Assembly: GCA_029945375.1 (NCBI GenBank)
Contig: CM057059.1
Location: 1,984,001-2,048,000, forward strand
Origin: Agaricus subrufescens
Taxonomy: Eukaryota > Basidiomycota > Agaricomycetes > Agaricales > Agaricaceae
Reading direction: 5' to 3'
Length of the DNA: 64,000 nt
The notes under the pieces were generated by a model. It was not told the DNA's origin. It searched no databases and was given only the letters and a program-made list of their open reading frames with translations. The position numbers were made by a program, and so were the translations under genes. Within the stretch, counting starts at the first letter, position 1. Every line of letters begins with the position of its first letter. Positions 54,147 through 64,000 of the stretch are shown in pieces.

Positions 54147-56902
54147 TGTTACAGCCCCAGCCATTTTGCGCATAAAAATGTACATTCAATGCAGCTAGGC
54201 ATACATATTAGGCTCAAGAATGAGTAATCAATCACCCTGTTAGTAATAAGATCAGTCAAGGGCATGTGTGAAGGCAAGTCAAACTAGAAATCAGTTGAGA
54301 TTGCATCTGTGGTTCCTAACAGGAAAACCATACTGTTAGGGGAAATATAATCACATTTGAGGACTTTAAAATGGAAGTCTTGAGACTGAGCCTAGGGAAA
54401 CTTTATTGGGAACTATCATTGAGACTGGCTATGGGATGGCTCGAGGACTTAGCAGAGCACAGTTCCTTTAGTGAACCTTATGCTAGACTGATTCTATAAC
54501 TACTACCTGCCTAATGGGGAAAGGCTAGGAAGTAGGTGACTTGCACATGTCAAGGCTGAATGAACTGAAGCGAGACTATTGGGATTATCAGTTGGGACTC
54601 AGGATTGGGCAGCAATAATGATAATCTCAAAGCAACTAAAGGCAAGATAGAAACTTAGCCTAATTGAGGACATCTTATTGACAGGTTGATCAGTGGGGGA
54701 TGAGTCTCAAGGGTTCCTAGACTAGGGTCTAGGGTTGGAACCTTGTTAGCCAATGAAGAGCAAGGGATTAGGCAAGTGCAATGTTTGGTCAAGGAGACTG
54801 AATAGTTGGGACTGTTGATTGGTGGAGAAAGATGAGTCAAGGAGACTATACCCATTCAGCACTGGACATGGACTTGGTTATTTGATTCATAATTGTTTAC
54901 TTTGTCTCAGTTTTTTATCGTTGAAGAGACTAGATCAGTGTGAATGTGGAAAATAAAATATAAAATATAAAATTGAATGCGAATGCAACCCTTTGAATTA
55001 CACTGAGTCTCAAGTGCAGTTTGTGGGGAGAATAAATCAGAAAGAAAGTGAAAGTAAGTGTCTCAATTAAGTATTAAATGAAAATAGGGGTAGGATAGAA
55101 ATGTGAAACAAGTCTCAACTGAATAGAGACCTCTTCCAGACCTATGCTGTTTCAATTAGAACCTTCACAACAAGTGGCTAAGCTCGCAATGACTGTCCTC
55201 AATAGGATGGGTTAGACACCTATCTAGGAGGGGTAGCAAGTCTGCCCTAGTGATGCCTCAACAAACTCGGAGAGCCTTGACCTGCCTTTGCGCTTCGAGA
55301 CAGACTGCAAGACAATTTGAGCTAGCACCAAATGCTATCATGATCCTATTAGACCAGTGAAGATACTCTCTCAAGCAGAACACAAGTCCTTCTGAGTTGA
55401 GAAAGAACTTTAAGAAATGCTTAGAACACTGTGAAGTTCAATCAAACTTGATTTCACTTGCACAGCGCTTGGGCAAAGATTCCATTCCAAACCTTGTCCT
55501 CGACTGGCAACTATATATGATATACAATAAAAAACTGAGACAAAATAAACAAATATGAAACAAATAACCCAGTCCGTATCCAGCGCTGAATGGGTATAGC
55601 CTCCTTGACTCATCTTTCTCCACCAATCAAAAGTCTCGGCTATTCAGTCTCCTCGACTGAACATTGCACTTGTCTAATCTCCCGCTCCTCATTGGTTAAC
55701 AAGCTTCCAACCCTAGACCCTAGTCTAGAAACTCTCACGACGCATCCCCCACTGATTAACCTGTCGATAAGATGTCCTCAATTAGACTCAGCTTCTATCT
55801 CGCCTTTAGCTGCTTTGAGATTATCACTATTACTGCCTGATCTAGAGTCTTGACCAATAATTCAACAGCCTTGCTTCAATTCATTCAGTCTCTACATGTG
55901 TGAATCACCCATTTCCTAGCCTTTCCATTTCAGGCAGGTAGTAGTTATAGATTCAGTCTAGCATAAGGTCCACTAAAGGAACTGTGCTCTGCTAAGTCCT
56001 CGAGCCATCCCATAGCCAGTCTCAATGATAATCCCCAATAAAGTCTCCCTAGACTCAGCCTCGAGACTTCTGTTTTAAAGTCCTCGAACATGATTATATT
56101 TCCCCTAACAGTACAGTTTTCCTGTTAGGAATCGTGGATGCAATCTCAACTGTTCCCTAGGTCAACCTCTCTTCACACATGTCCTCAGCTGAGCTTATCT
56201 CTAACTGGGTGACCAATTCTTCATTCTTGAACTTAATATGTACACCTAACCACATTAAACGTATATTTTCATGCATAAAACAGCTGGGGCTGTAACATTG
56301 TGTATCATATATAGTCGCCAGTTGAGGACAAGGTTCAGCATTGAATCTTTGCCCAAGCGCTGTGCAAGTGAAATTGAGTTTGGTTAAACTTTGCAGTGTT
56401 CTAAGCATTTCTTAAGTTCTTTCTTGACTCAGAAGGTCTTGTGTTCTGCTCAAGAGAGTATCTTCACTAGTCTAATAGGATCATGATAGCATTTGGTGCT
56501 AGCTTGGCTTATCTTGCAGCCTGTCTTGAAGTGCAAAGGCAGGTCAAGGCTCTCCAAGTTTGTTGAGGCATTACTAGGATGGATTTGCTACCCCCCTTAG
56601 ATAGTTGTCTAACCCATCCTATTGAGGACAGTTGTTATGAGCTTAGCTCCTCATCGTGAAGGTTCTAATCAAAATGGCATAGGTCTGGAAGAGGTCTCTA
56701 TTCAGTCAAGACTTGTTTCACATTTCTATTCTACCCCTATTTTCATTTAATACTTAATCAAGACTCTTACTTTCGATTTCTTTCTAATATATTCTCCCCA
56801 CAAACTGCACTTGAGACTTGGTGTATTTCAAAGGGTTGCATTCACATTTGATTTTATATTTTATATTTTATTTTCCACATTTACACTGATCTAGTCTCTT
56901 CA
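54147..56902 (-). repeat. Giant-family LTR split by a second LTR
   Basis: 54147-54921 and 56298-56902 together make one ~1,376-bp LTR in the TGTTACAGCC...TCTCTTCA orientation. The left flank is copia E (CCAT) and the right flank is gypsy F (CCGT). Because they belong to different elements, ectopic recombination is again likely. Confidence 0.85.
54922..56297 (+). repeat. Giant-family LTR inserted into another LTR of the same family
   Basis: 1,376 bp, TGAAGAG...CTGTAACA, in inverted orientation to its host LTR. The flanks TCGT (54918-54921) and TTGT (56298-56301) are the 4-bp duplication with one CG decayed to TG. No internal sequence, hence solo. Confidence 0.9.
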
Positions 56903-57560
56903 CCGTCTTTCTTGGGTACAAAGAAACATGGTGTGGCATAGGGCTTTTGGAAGGTCTGATTTGTTTTGTGGCCAGGTTTTTGTCCAGGAATTTGTTCAGT
57001 TTGGTTTCCTCTTTCAGGGTCATTTCATAAACTTTTGCCAAGATTTCTGTAGGGGCATTTGGTAGGAGATTTACTTCATGGTCCCATTGGGTTTGTTTGG
57101 GGAGCTTGTCAAAATTTTTGCAGTTGAACAGATGGGTATAGGAGTGCATGTATTTTGGCAGTTCTAGGGGGTCCATGGGGTCTGGTTCCTTTTCTTCCTC
57201 AAAGTTTTCCCAGTTGGTGTGTAAGTGTCATAATCATTCCAGCAGTGAGAAGTTCCTGTGGCAAATGGAGCATTTGGGTGGGCATTGTGAAAATGTAACC
57301 ATTCCTTTGTTCCAGTCAATTTCCAGGTTATAGTTGGTTAACCAATCATGTCTGATGAAAATGTCAGCAGAGTCCAATTCTGCTACTACCACATCTATTG
57401 ATTCTTGGTGTCCTTTGATGTTTAGGTCTAGATTTACAAATTTGGTAATGGGTTCTTTTCTGCTGGGGGTTCTGTTGGTGTTGGTGGCAAGGATGGGTTT
57501 GTCAAGTTGGTGAGTGGGAATGTGTTGCTTGTGAACTGTTCATTTGTCTATGCATGTGTG
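56903..57560 (-). pseudogene. Gypsy F protease end and RT start
   Basis: The protease region (LDSADIFIRHDWLTNYNLEI, preceded by a decayed NSGCTHTCIDK) leads through stops to the RT N-terminus: LPKQTQWDHEVNLLPNAP and the PSKSPMPHHVSLYPRK block. The rest of RT is absent. Confidence 0.75.
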
Positions 57561-57749
57561 TGTGCATCCTGAGTTGAGGATAGTTTTGGCCTGGAACATT
57601 TGTCTGTTTGGTTTGGTGATTTCTAGTTGGATGATTAATTCCTGCACTCCTAGTTGTTTTAGAGGACATTTCTGAGGGCAAACATATTGATTCTTCATAT
57701 GACTAGTTACATTGGTTTGTGAGTTTGTGCCTACTCCAAACCTTTGGGA

Positions 57750-58862
57750 AAATCCTGTTGAGCTTCTTCAGCAGTTTCTTCCTCTCCAGTGGTAATGGCA
57801 CAAATCTTAGTTTGTTTCTTCAGGCTTTGGCAATTTTAGCAATGTGACCGGGTTTGCCACAATTATAGCATTTGATGTTAGATCTGTATGATCCAGATTG
57901 GCATTCCTTCTTGATGTGTCTGAACTTGCCACATTTAAGGCATTTGGGCTTTCCATCTGTGGACCATTCCAGCTTCTTTGCTCCAATCTCCATGGGTTGT
58001 CTGTTTCCTCTGTAGGTTACACCTGTAGTGGTGTGTTGGTTGTTTCTTCATTTTTCTGTAGATTCCCAGCCTTTTCCTACTGAGCCAATAGCAGCAATCC
58101 ATCCTTTAAGATTGGTGGGAATGGACATGGGGGGTATTTGAGAATAGTGTGGATGATGTCAGATCTAGTGTGATGCTTTAAGAAATAAAGTGCATGATCT
58201 TTGCTTGATCCAGATTGATGGACAAGGGTGGTGAATTTGACAAGGAAGTTGTTTGTGTGAAGATTTCCCTGTTTAAAAGTTTCAATCTTGTCCTTGGCAA
58301 TCTGCTTTTCATTTCTGGGTGAGAAAGCATTTACGATTTCTTGGGCAAAGACATTCCAGTCTATGGTGTCATCAGATTTGATGACCTTGTTCTCCCAGTG
58401 TTGGGTGAACCATCTGGGGATCTCTCCTCATAGTTGGTTGGTGACAAGGAGGATTTTCAAATCTGAGTCTTCATATTTGCAGAACTTGAGGTAGACTTCC
58501 ATTCCCCTCCACCAATCGTTAAACTTATTCCTATCTCCATTGAAAAATCCAGGTTCCATCACATCTTTGAGGTCAATTTGTGGGTTGTTGGTCTTTGGTT
58601 TGGTGTCACAGCTTGCCATTTCTTTTAGTTCTAGTTCTTCAAGTTCTTTTGCTAGTCAGTTGATGTCTTTGTTGAGTGGTGATTCTTTTGGTACTTGAGT
58701 CAGTTCCGGTTCCTCTGTTTCCTGTTCATCTTTTTTGGATGACTGTTTGGTGTCATGGTCGTCTGTGTTTCTGAGTGCATCAAATCTGTTTCTGTTTCGA
58801 TGTCCTTCATAGAAAAGGGTTTCAAAGTTGATTCCAAATTGTTCAGTGTCATCTGTGCTCAT
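57750..58862 (-). pseudogene. Gypsy F Gag with two zinc knuckles
   Basis: Starts MSTDDTEQFGINFETLF. The Gag domain has FFNGDRNKFNDWWRGMEVYL and DWNVFAQEIVNAFSPRN. The tail has two knuckles, CLKCGKFRHIKKEC and CYNCGKPGHIA. Several stops interrupt it (near 58665, 58428, 58082). Confidence 0.75.
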
Positions 58863-58939
58863 ATACTGAGCTTAGCAGGTTCCTGCCTCAATGACTAGAG
58901 GTCTTTTCTGCAAGGTGAGCTTTATGATGCTTTACCAAA

Positions 58940-59231
58940 TGTTATGACCTTATAGCAGTTAGCTCAGGTTGCAACTTAAGGCAAAGACTTGAGAGCAATA
59001 AGGGAAAATAGTGAGTTGGTAAAGTGTAAGGAAATACAGAGTATAACTACACTACTTATAGAAGAGTCAACTACCTAATAATAGAAAGGGAAAGTCAGGC
59101 TGAGTAAGTATACCCAAGGTGTCTGACTAACGATGGGAAACTGCTGAGTAAACATGTGGAACAGAGTAAACAAAAGGGGAAGTAGCATATGGTCCTGGGT
59201 CAGGGAGCGCTAACAGATATAGATCGTAACA
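58940..59231 (-). repeat. 5' LTR of gypsy F (292 bp)
   Basis: Minus strand TGTTACGATCTATATC...GGTCATAACA, TG...CA ends, directly upstream of the gag leader. Single copy in the window, so its limits rest on the terminal motif and context. Confidence 0.65.
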
Positions 59232-59321
59232 ACAATGGTCTGATAGTCAAATTTTATTAAAGAGTGCAATTAGTGATCAAAGCTCATCACAGAAGCTTAA
59301 TTGAATCTAAATTACCAACAT

Positions 59322-62300
59322 TTAAAGAGTAGTTAAGTAACTCTGAGCAACCTCAATAGCTTCTCCCAACCGATCTACATGAATTCCTGTTCCTTGAGCA
59401 CTGTCGTCTTTTCCTCCTGCCTGGATATCACATATGAGATATTGGATGATACATAATAAGAAAATTTGTTTCACCTTGCCACCTAATACCTCGTTGACTT
59501 TGGTTGCCCATGTGCGTGCATCGGCACCCTTCTTTTTGAGAGAGTTCGAGATGAAATTCACATGTGACACTCTACCACTACCCGGATCAGAGCTGAACAC
59601 ATATACAGCTTTATCCAGTTTCCTAGCATGCGAGACGATATTCTGTAGAATCTACATAAAGGTGAGTCAAACCGATTTTGATTCTCAGTGTCGAGGGTGT
59701 ACCTTGGCATTTCCCTCAACCTCAACAACCCCGACAAATGCCTCTGCCTTGTCGTTAGATTCGAAATATTTGAGAACATGATCGATAGCCTACAACGCAC
59801 GTTAGTTTGATCACGACCAAGCTTTGAAACACACCTCTTTGTTGGCGGCAGCTTCTTTCTCCTTGATTTGTTTGTCAAAAGCTTTGCGAATGGCGGTGAG
59901 GCGATCTTTGAGATCTGCCTTCCTAGTTACAGAAATCTCCGCTTGACCTAATTCCTGAAAAAATAGATAAGCGGCGGAACGGACAGATCGAGTGGGAAGT
60001 TCCGCACAATAGCGAAAGTTTTGAGCCCCGCATCTTTTTCTTTCCCACTTAGTCTTTCAAGATTGTTTAATCTATCGTTGAAGGTATCGGCGAGTTGCGT
60101 GACATCATGGGCTTCATGACCAGTGACTGCGACAATCCGACGAATGCCCTTAGCGATGCCAGACTCTTCTATAAGGACAAAGTCCTTGATATCACCCGTT
60201 CTGGCGACGTGGCTAAGAGAGGTTCAGGATAAACAGATCTAGTCAAAGGACAAACGGAAACGTACGTTCCACCACAGAATTCAATGCTCGTTTGGCGCCA
60301 TTTAGGATTTTCTATGTCCTTTGCTATCTCATCTACGTCATACTCGAGAGTGACAACCCTGACCGGGTCTGGATAAGCCTCGCCGAATACAGCCCTCAAG
60401 CCCGGAATCTTGTACGCCGTCTGTAAATCAAGTTCTTTTCCATAAACTTTGACATTTCGCAGAATCCAGTCGGAACACATTGCCTGAATTTTGGCCAATT
60501 CAGAAACAGAGATCTGGGATTTGTGCGAGAAGTCGAAGCGGAGCTTTGAAGGGGCAACTAGGGAACCCTTTTGATCTATATGGTCGCCAAGAATTTCGCG
60601 TAGACTGAAGTTGAGAATATGCGTCGCGGTGTGATTATTTCTCAGGGGCCAGCGGCGAAGCTATATGAGTTGAGTCAAGACAGACAGCCACAGTATACTT
60701 CAGACACACCTCGTTGTATGATGATATGACCTCGTTACCAACTGCCAATACTCCGTACTTTAGATACCCGGTGTGAAGGACGTAGCCATTGTACACTTGC
60801 ACGTTAGTGACTTCGAAGTCTGCGACTCCGTCGATCACGATGTTTCCTGTATCATATTCTTGGCCGCCGGCTTCAGCATAGAAGCTGGTTCTATCCAAGA
60901 GTAGACCAAACGTTCCATATTCTGGTATATTTCCTGTCGATGGAACAAACGATTTATTGTGAAAGATTGCTTTTATAGTGGCTGTGATGTTCCCCGTGCC
61001 TGATAAGGAGAACATTCAGTCAGTGGTCAATAAGTGAAGGGTGCAGCAATCGACGTACCAAATTTGGCGCTGTCATCCGTCTTTGGAACACTCGAGTCCT
61101 TCTCCAATGCCGCGATGTCGTGAACATCGAGTTTGACCATATCGCTGGCACCCTTCTTGCTCGGTCCCTTACTAGCCTCTTTGGACCAAGCCTGAGCCTC
61201 TTCAAACTCTTTTTGATTGATACCCAAGCCCATTTCTTCAGCCATTAGGAGAGTCAAGTCAACAGGGAAACCGTAGGTATCATACAGGCGCCAGACATCC
61301 TTTCCATCGAGGAGCTTTAGTCCTCGCTCCTTAGCTTTAGTCGCATATTGGTCAAAGAGCTTTTCGCCACGATCGAGAGTCCGGGAAAATGATTCTTCTT
61401 CTTCATCTAGGATTTCTTTGATTTCATCGTATTTTTTTGTGATCTCGGGGAAAACAGGACCCTGTGATGTGGTGAGATTGGGTTCGACAAGATCCATTAA
61501 TTCTGCTCACCATGGTCTCTATCACGGTAGGCACTAGGGAAGAGAAAAAGGACCCGATAGGGACTCCAAGCTTTTTGCGCGCGAAGCGAGCTCCTCTCCG
61601 CAAAATTCGTCTAAGAACATAGCCTCGTCCAATGTTATTCGGAACTCCACCGTCACTCAATGCAAATGTCAAGGTTCGGACGTGGTCAGCCACGACGCGG
61701 TAAGCAGTATCGATACCATCTACATCTTCGTCGCCAAACTTGCCCTGGTAAGGGCGAACACCGGTGAGTTCTTGAATTCTGGTAAATAGCGGTTGGAAGA
61801 CGTCGGTGTCGTAATTGGAGCGTTTGTCCTGGATAATGGACACAAGACGCTCGAAACCCAAGCCAGTGTCGACGTGTTTGGAAGGGAGGGGCCTGAGGGA
61901 ACCATCCTCTTCTCTGTTGTACTGGATAAACACATTATTCCAGATCTCGAGTACGTCAGGATCATCCATGTTGACGAGATGCGCCGCGTTCCTGCCGCCT
62001 ATTCGGTCGAAATGGATTTCACTGGAAAACTGTTAATCAAGGTCGAGTGTACTTGGAATATTGACCGACCTGCAGGGGCCACAAGGACCAGTAGCACCCA
62101 TTTCTAGCCGAGGATGAGATATTGTGAGATGGATTGGTGAAGAAACATACCCCAAAAGTTGTCCTTTGCATTTCCGGGAAGAATGTGATCTTCAGCGACA
62201 CCTTGGGCCAACCAGTGATTCTTTGCCTCGAGATCTGGCTCCAGTCCGGCTTTTGGATCACCTTCGAAATACGTTACGTAAAGACGGTCTTTGGGTAGTT

Positions 62301-62873
62301 TGTAGACGTCGGTGAGGACCTCCCACGAGTATTGGACAGCTTCTTTCTGTTATCGAGGCAAGATGAGGAGTGGGCTACTGGCAGGTAGAGAAGGACAGAG
62401 ACCTTGAAATAGTCCCCGAAAGACCAATTTCCGAGCATTTCAAAAAAGGTGTGGTGGTACGAGTCCTTGCCGACGTCGTCAAGGTCTTGGCAGAATGAGC
62501 AGACGGATCCACCATGACGGGCCGGACGACGTACCGTTGTGTTTGCCACCGGCGCGGATGCATTTTTGGGAGTTGAAGGCGCGACGCAGCTTGGCGCGGT
62601 CGGAATTGGGATCCACGGTGCCGAGGAAGATGGATTTGTACTGGGACACATCAGATGGGCAGGGCAAGAGGGGCGATTGCATACCTGATTCATTCCAGCA
62701 TTTGCGAAGAGGAGGGTGGGATCGTCGTAGGGGATGGTGGCGGAGGAGGGGACGAAGGTGTGGTTTCTTGTGCGGAAGTAGTCGAAGAAGGCATCGCGGA
62801 TGCGCGGGGCCGACCAGGGCGCGGGGGCTGGCGAGGACATGGCTGCTGCCCGCCCGATAAGCCGTCCCAGCAT
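59322..62873 (-). CDS. ALA1: Alanyl-tRNA synthetase (14 exons)
   Basis: Charges tRNA-Ala in translation. Exons (descending): 62840-62685, 62640-62535, 62485-62403, 62346-62151, 62103-62070, 62021-61511, 61461-61059, 60999-60710, 60660-60266, 60212-60008, 59954-59835, 59789-59703, 59651-59475, 59420-59322. They give 2,862 nt and 953 residues from the ATG at 62840, a normal length. Seen: class II start [31 protein letters not shown], editing-domain zinc ligands HTATH and FCGGTH (the latter rebuilt across a splice), and the C-terminal oligomerisation region. All 13 introns are 44-59 nt GT-AG. A second in-frame ATG at 62873 adds [11 protein letters not shown], which could target mitochondria. The last exon ends 90 nt from gypsy F. 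Confidence 0.95.
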
Positions 62874-62950
62874 CGCGTTGGCAGAACGGCACTTGCCGCA
62901 CGCACCTCCGTCACCCGTCACCTGTCACTTGTCACGCCCTCTCGACCAGC
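62874..62950. promoter_or_regulatory. Shared divergent promoter of ALA1 and MRPL34
   Basis: Only 77-110 bp separate the start codons of the two divergent genes. It is GC-rich with short direct repeats (GTCACCCGTCACCTGTCACTTGTCA around 62905-62935, four GTCAC/GTCA steps). No TATA box is seen. Shared control is inferred from the spacing alone. Confidence 0.5.
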
Positions 62951-63277
62951 ATGCCCCGCATCGCCCAGTCCCTCCTCCGCCTCCTCGCCCGGCCCCCGCG
63001 CCTCCCCATCGGCGCCCTCGTCGCCCAGTCCTCCAGGCTGCCCGCCCTCCCCCGCGCCGTCGTGCCCCCGCTCCTCGCCGCCCCGCACTTCCCCCAGCCG
63101 TCCCCCATCCTCGGTGCCCTCACCCAAGTCCGCTTTGCCCAGCGCGGCATAGAGTACCAGCCCTCCCAGCGCAAGCGAAAACGCAAGCACGGCTTTCTCG
63201 CGCGTAAACGCAGCATATCCGGCCGCAAGGTCCTCGCCCGTCGCCTGGCCAAGGGCCGAAAATACCTCTCGCACTAG
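62951..63277 (+). CDS. MRPL34: Mitochondrial ribosomal protein bL34m
   Basis: 108 residues, a single exon. The C-terminal ~45 residues are the bL34 signature, very basic: [20 protein letters not shown], then [12 protein letters not shown] at the end. bL34 lies in the large subunit of the mitochondrial ribosome. The N-terminal ~60 residues ([18 protein letters not shown]) are Arg/Leu/Ala-rich without acidic residues, as expected of a matrix-targeting presequence. The product is longer than bacterial L34 (~45) because of this leader. It is divergent from ALA1 and convergent with the next gene. Confidence 0.93.
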   Translation: MPRIAQSLLRLLARPPRLPIGALVAQSSRLPALPRAVVPPLLAAPHFPQPSPILGALTQVRFAQRGIEYQPSQRKRKRKHGFLARKRSISGRKVLARRLAKGRKYLSH

Positions 63278-63356
63278 TACGTTCGCTCTGTTGCTCGCCT
63301 GCACTCCCGTCTCAAGTCTGCCACAGACCTCACAAAAACCTAGTATATAGAAAAAA

Positions 63357-64000
63357 CTATTGCGTAATAATGGATGCTGTTGGGCCTGAAATGACCCCTA
63401 GTCTGAACTCGTCGGAACCATAGGCTGTGTCTACTGTAGAAACATAGTGCTCAGGTGGAGAAAGCGGCGAACAGGGAGTCAAGTCAAATCCCTGCTGGAT
63501 GGATGAGAGTAGTGTTGATATGGGTGTTTTACACGCCATGTCGGCGCTCGCGAAACGACCAGTTGCAATGGGTGTACTAGCTGTGCATTTGATCAGCAAG
63601 TATGTGGACCTATTCTTCCAGTCTGCTTACCAGACTCTCCTCCATGCACTGGTTCTTGAGAGACTGTTCCACTTCCAGCGTCCTCCTCTACATCAGGCAA
63701 ATTCGTGCTTGATGCTGTCAATGCAGGCGACGGGGGTAACGGTATTGACGTCGGAGTCCTCGGCCGCTTGAAGGTGCCATCCGCTCGTTCGTTTTGCGGC
63801 TTGACTACTCTCGACGTCTGCCCACGCACATGTGCATTGGCTGCAAGGTCACTTGATGATTTGAGTTTCCGTATATTGAGGCCCGAGACCGACTTGGACG
63901 GTGGTCGGGCAACAACAGGTGGCTTCATTCGGGCCAACTGGGACAGGGTCGGCCGCGTTAAATCTCTTGACGCGGCATTTGCGCGAACACTGTCAGAGGA
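63357..64000 (-). CDS. Unidentified protein, C-terminal part (runs off the window)
   Basis: Minus strand. An open exon from the window edge to 63631 joins by a 50-nt GT-AG intron (63581-63630) to a last exon 63580-63357, giving 197 residues plus stop. The visible part is low complexity: basic Ser-rich (ARPPSKSVSGLNIRKLKSSS), then Pro/Thr-rich (RPRTPTSIPLPPSPALT), ending with a mixed tail. I recognise no domain. The true start is outside the window. Its stop is 80 nt from that of MRPL34. Confidence 0.7.

Larger units (their letters stand above)
56903..59231 (-). mobile_element. Ty3/gypsy element F, 5' half
   Basis: Minus strand: 5' LTR 58940-59231, Gag start 58862, double zinc knuckle, protease, and the start of RT cut at 56903 by the giant-family LTR. 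TTTGGTAAAGC follows the LTR as a primer-site candidate. The outer right flank is host DNA, the 3' side of the alanyl-tRNA synthetase gene. Confidence 0.82.

Noticed and set aside
1..64000. RIP limited to TpCpG sites
   Set aside because: The decayed CGA codons follow A, C or G as well, so the pattern looks like general CpG change.
1..64000. tRNA, rRNA or CRISPR features
   Set aside because: No cloverleaf, rRNA core or spaced direct-repeat array was recognised on either strand by eye.

Overview
This window looks like a repeat-choked stretch of a basidiomycete (Agaricomycetes) nuclear genome. The short introns (44-59 nt in the alanyl-tRNA synthetase gene), the chromodomain Ty3/gypsy elements and the Agaricomycete-type reverse transcriptase blocks all fit. 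A Rhizoctonia/Ceratobasidiaceae-like fungus is my best guess, but I could not check it. Only about the last 4.7 kb (59.2-64.0 kb) is host single-copy DNA. The other ~59 kb is nested retrotransposons.

Layout. 0-6.0 kb: Ty1/copia element A (minus strand), holding a 1.4-kb poly(A)-tailed retroelement and abutting head to head the cut LTR of copia B (plus strand). 6.0-12.8 kb: copia B, interrupted by a solo copia LTR that itself contains a 2.3-kb ORF1-only poly(A) retroelement. 12.9-30.6 kb: copia H (plus), interrupted at its primer site by another 1.3-kb poly(A) element and in gag by a second ORF1-type poly(A) element. That second element contains an 8.6-kb Ty3/gypsy chromovirus (gypsy 1) and a gag-less second chromovirus (gypsy 2). 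30.6-51.4 kb: copia C (minus) split by a 19.1-kb LTR retrotransposon with 1,378-bp LTRs. 51.4-56.9 kb: more LTRs of that giant family, one inside another, with fragments of a poly(A) element and of copia E. 56.9-59.2 kb: 5' half of a further Ty3/gypsy element (gypsy F). 59.3-64.0 kb: alanyl-tRNA synthetase (minus, 14 exons), divergent mitochondrial ribosomal protein bL34m (plus), and the 3' end of an unidentified gene (minus).

The most interesting object is the 19.1-kb giant LTR element. Its gag-pol (minus strand) is broken, but between pol and the 3' LTR it carries two multi-exon genes on the opposite strand. Their predicted splice junctions keep one continuous reading frame, about 847 and 401 codons, each with a single TGA. 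Antisense placement would explain how introns survive passage through the element's genomic RNA. Gypsy 1 also has an antisense ORF between pol and its 3' LTR. Insertions of the giant LTR family show 4-bp target duplications centred on CG (NCGN).

Almost every in-frame stop I traced in the decayed elements is TGA where CGA (Arg) fits, and LTR copies differ mainly at CG/TG/CA sites. The locus therefore looks like a methylated, CpG-deaminating retrotransposon sink next to a small mitochondrial/cytosolic translation gene cluster.
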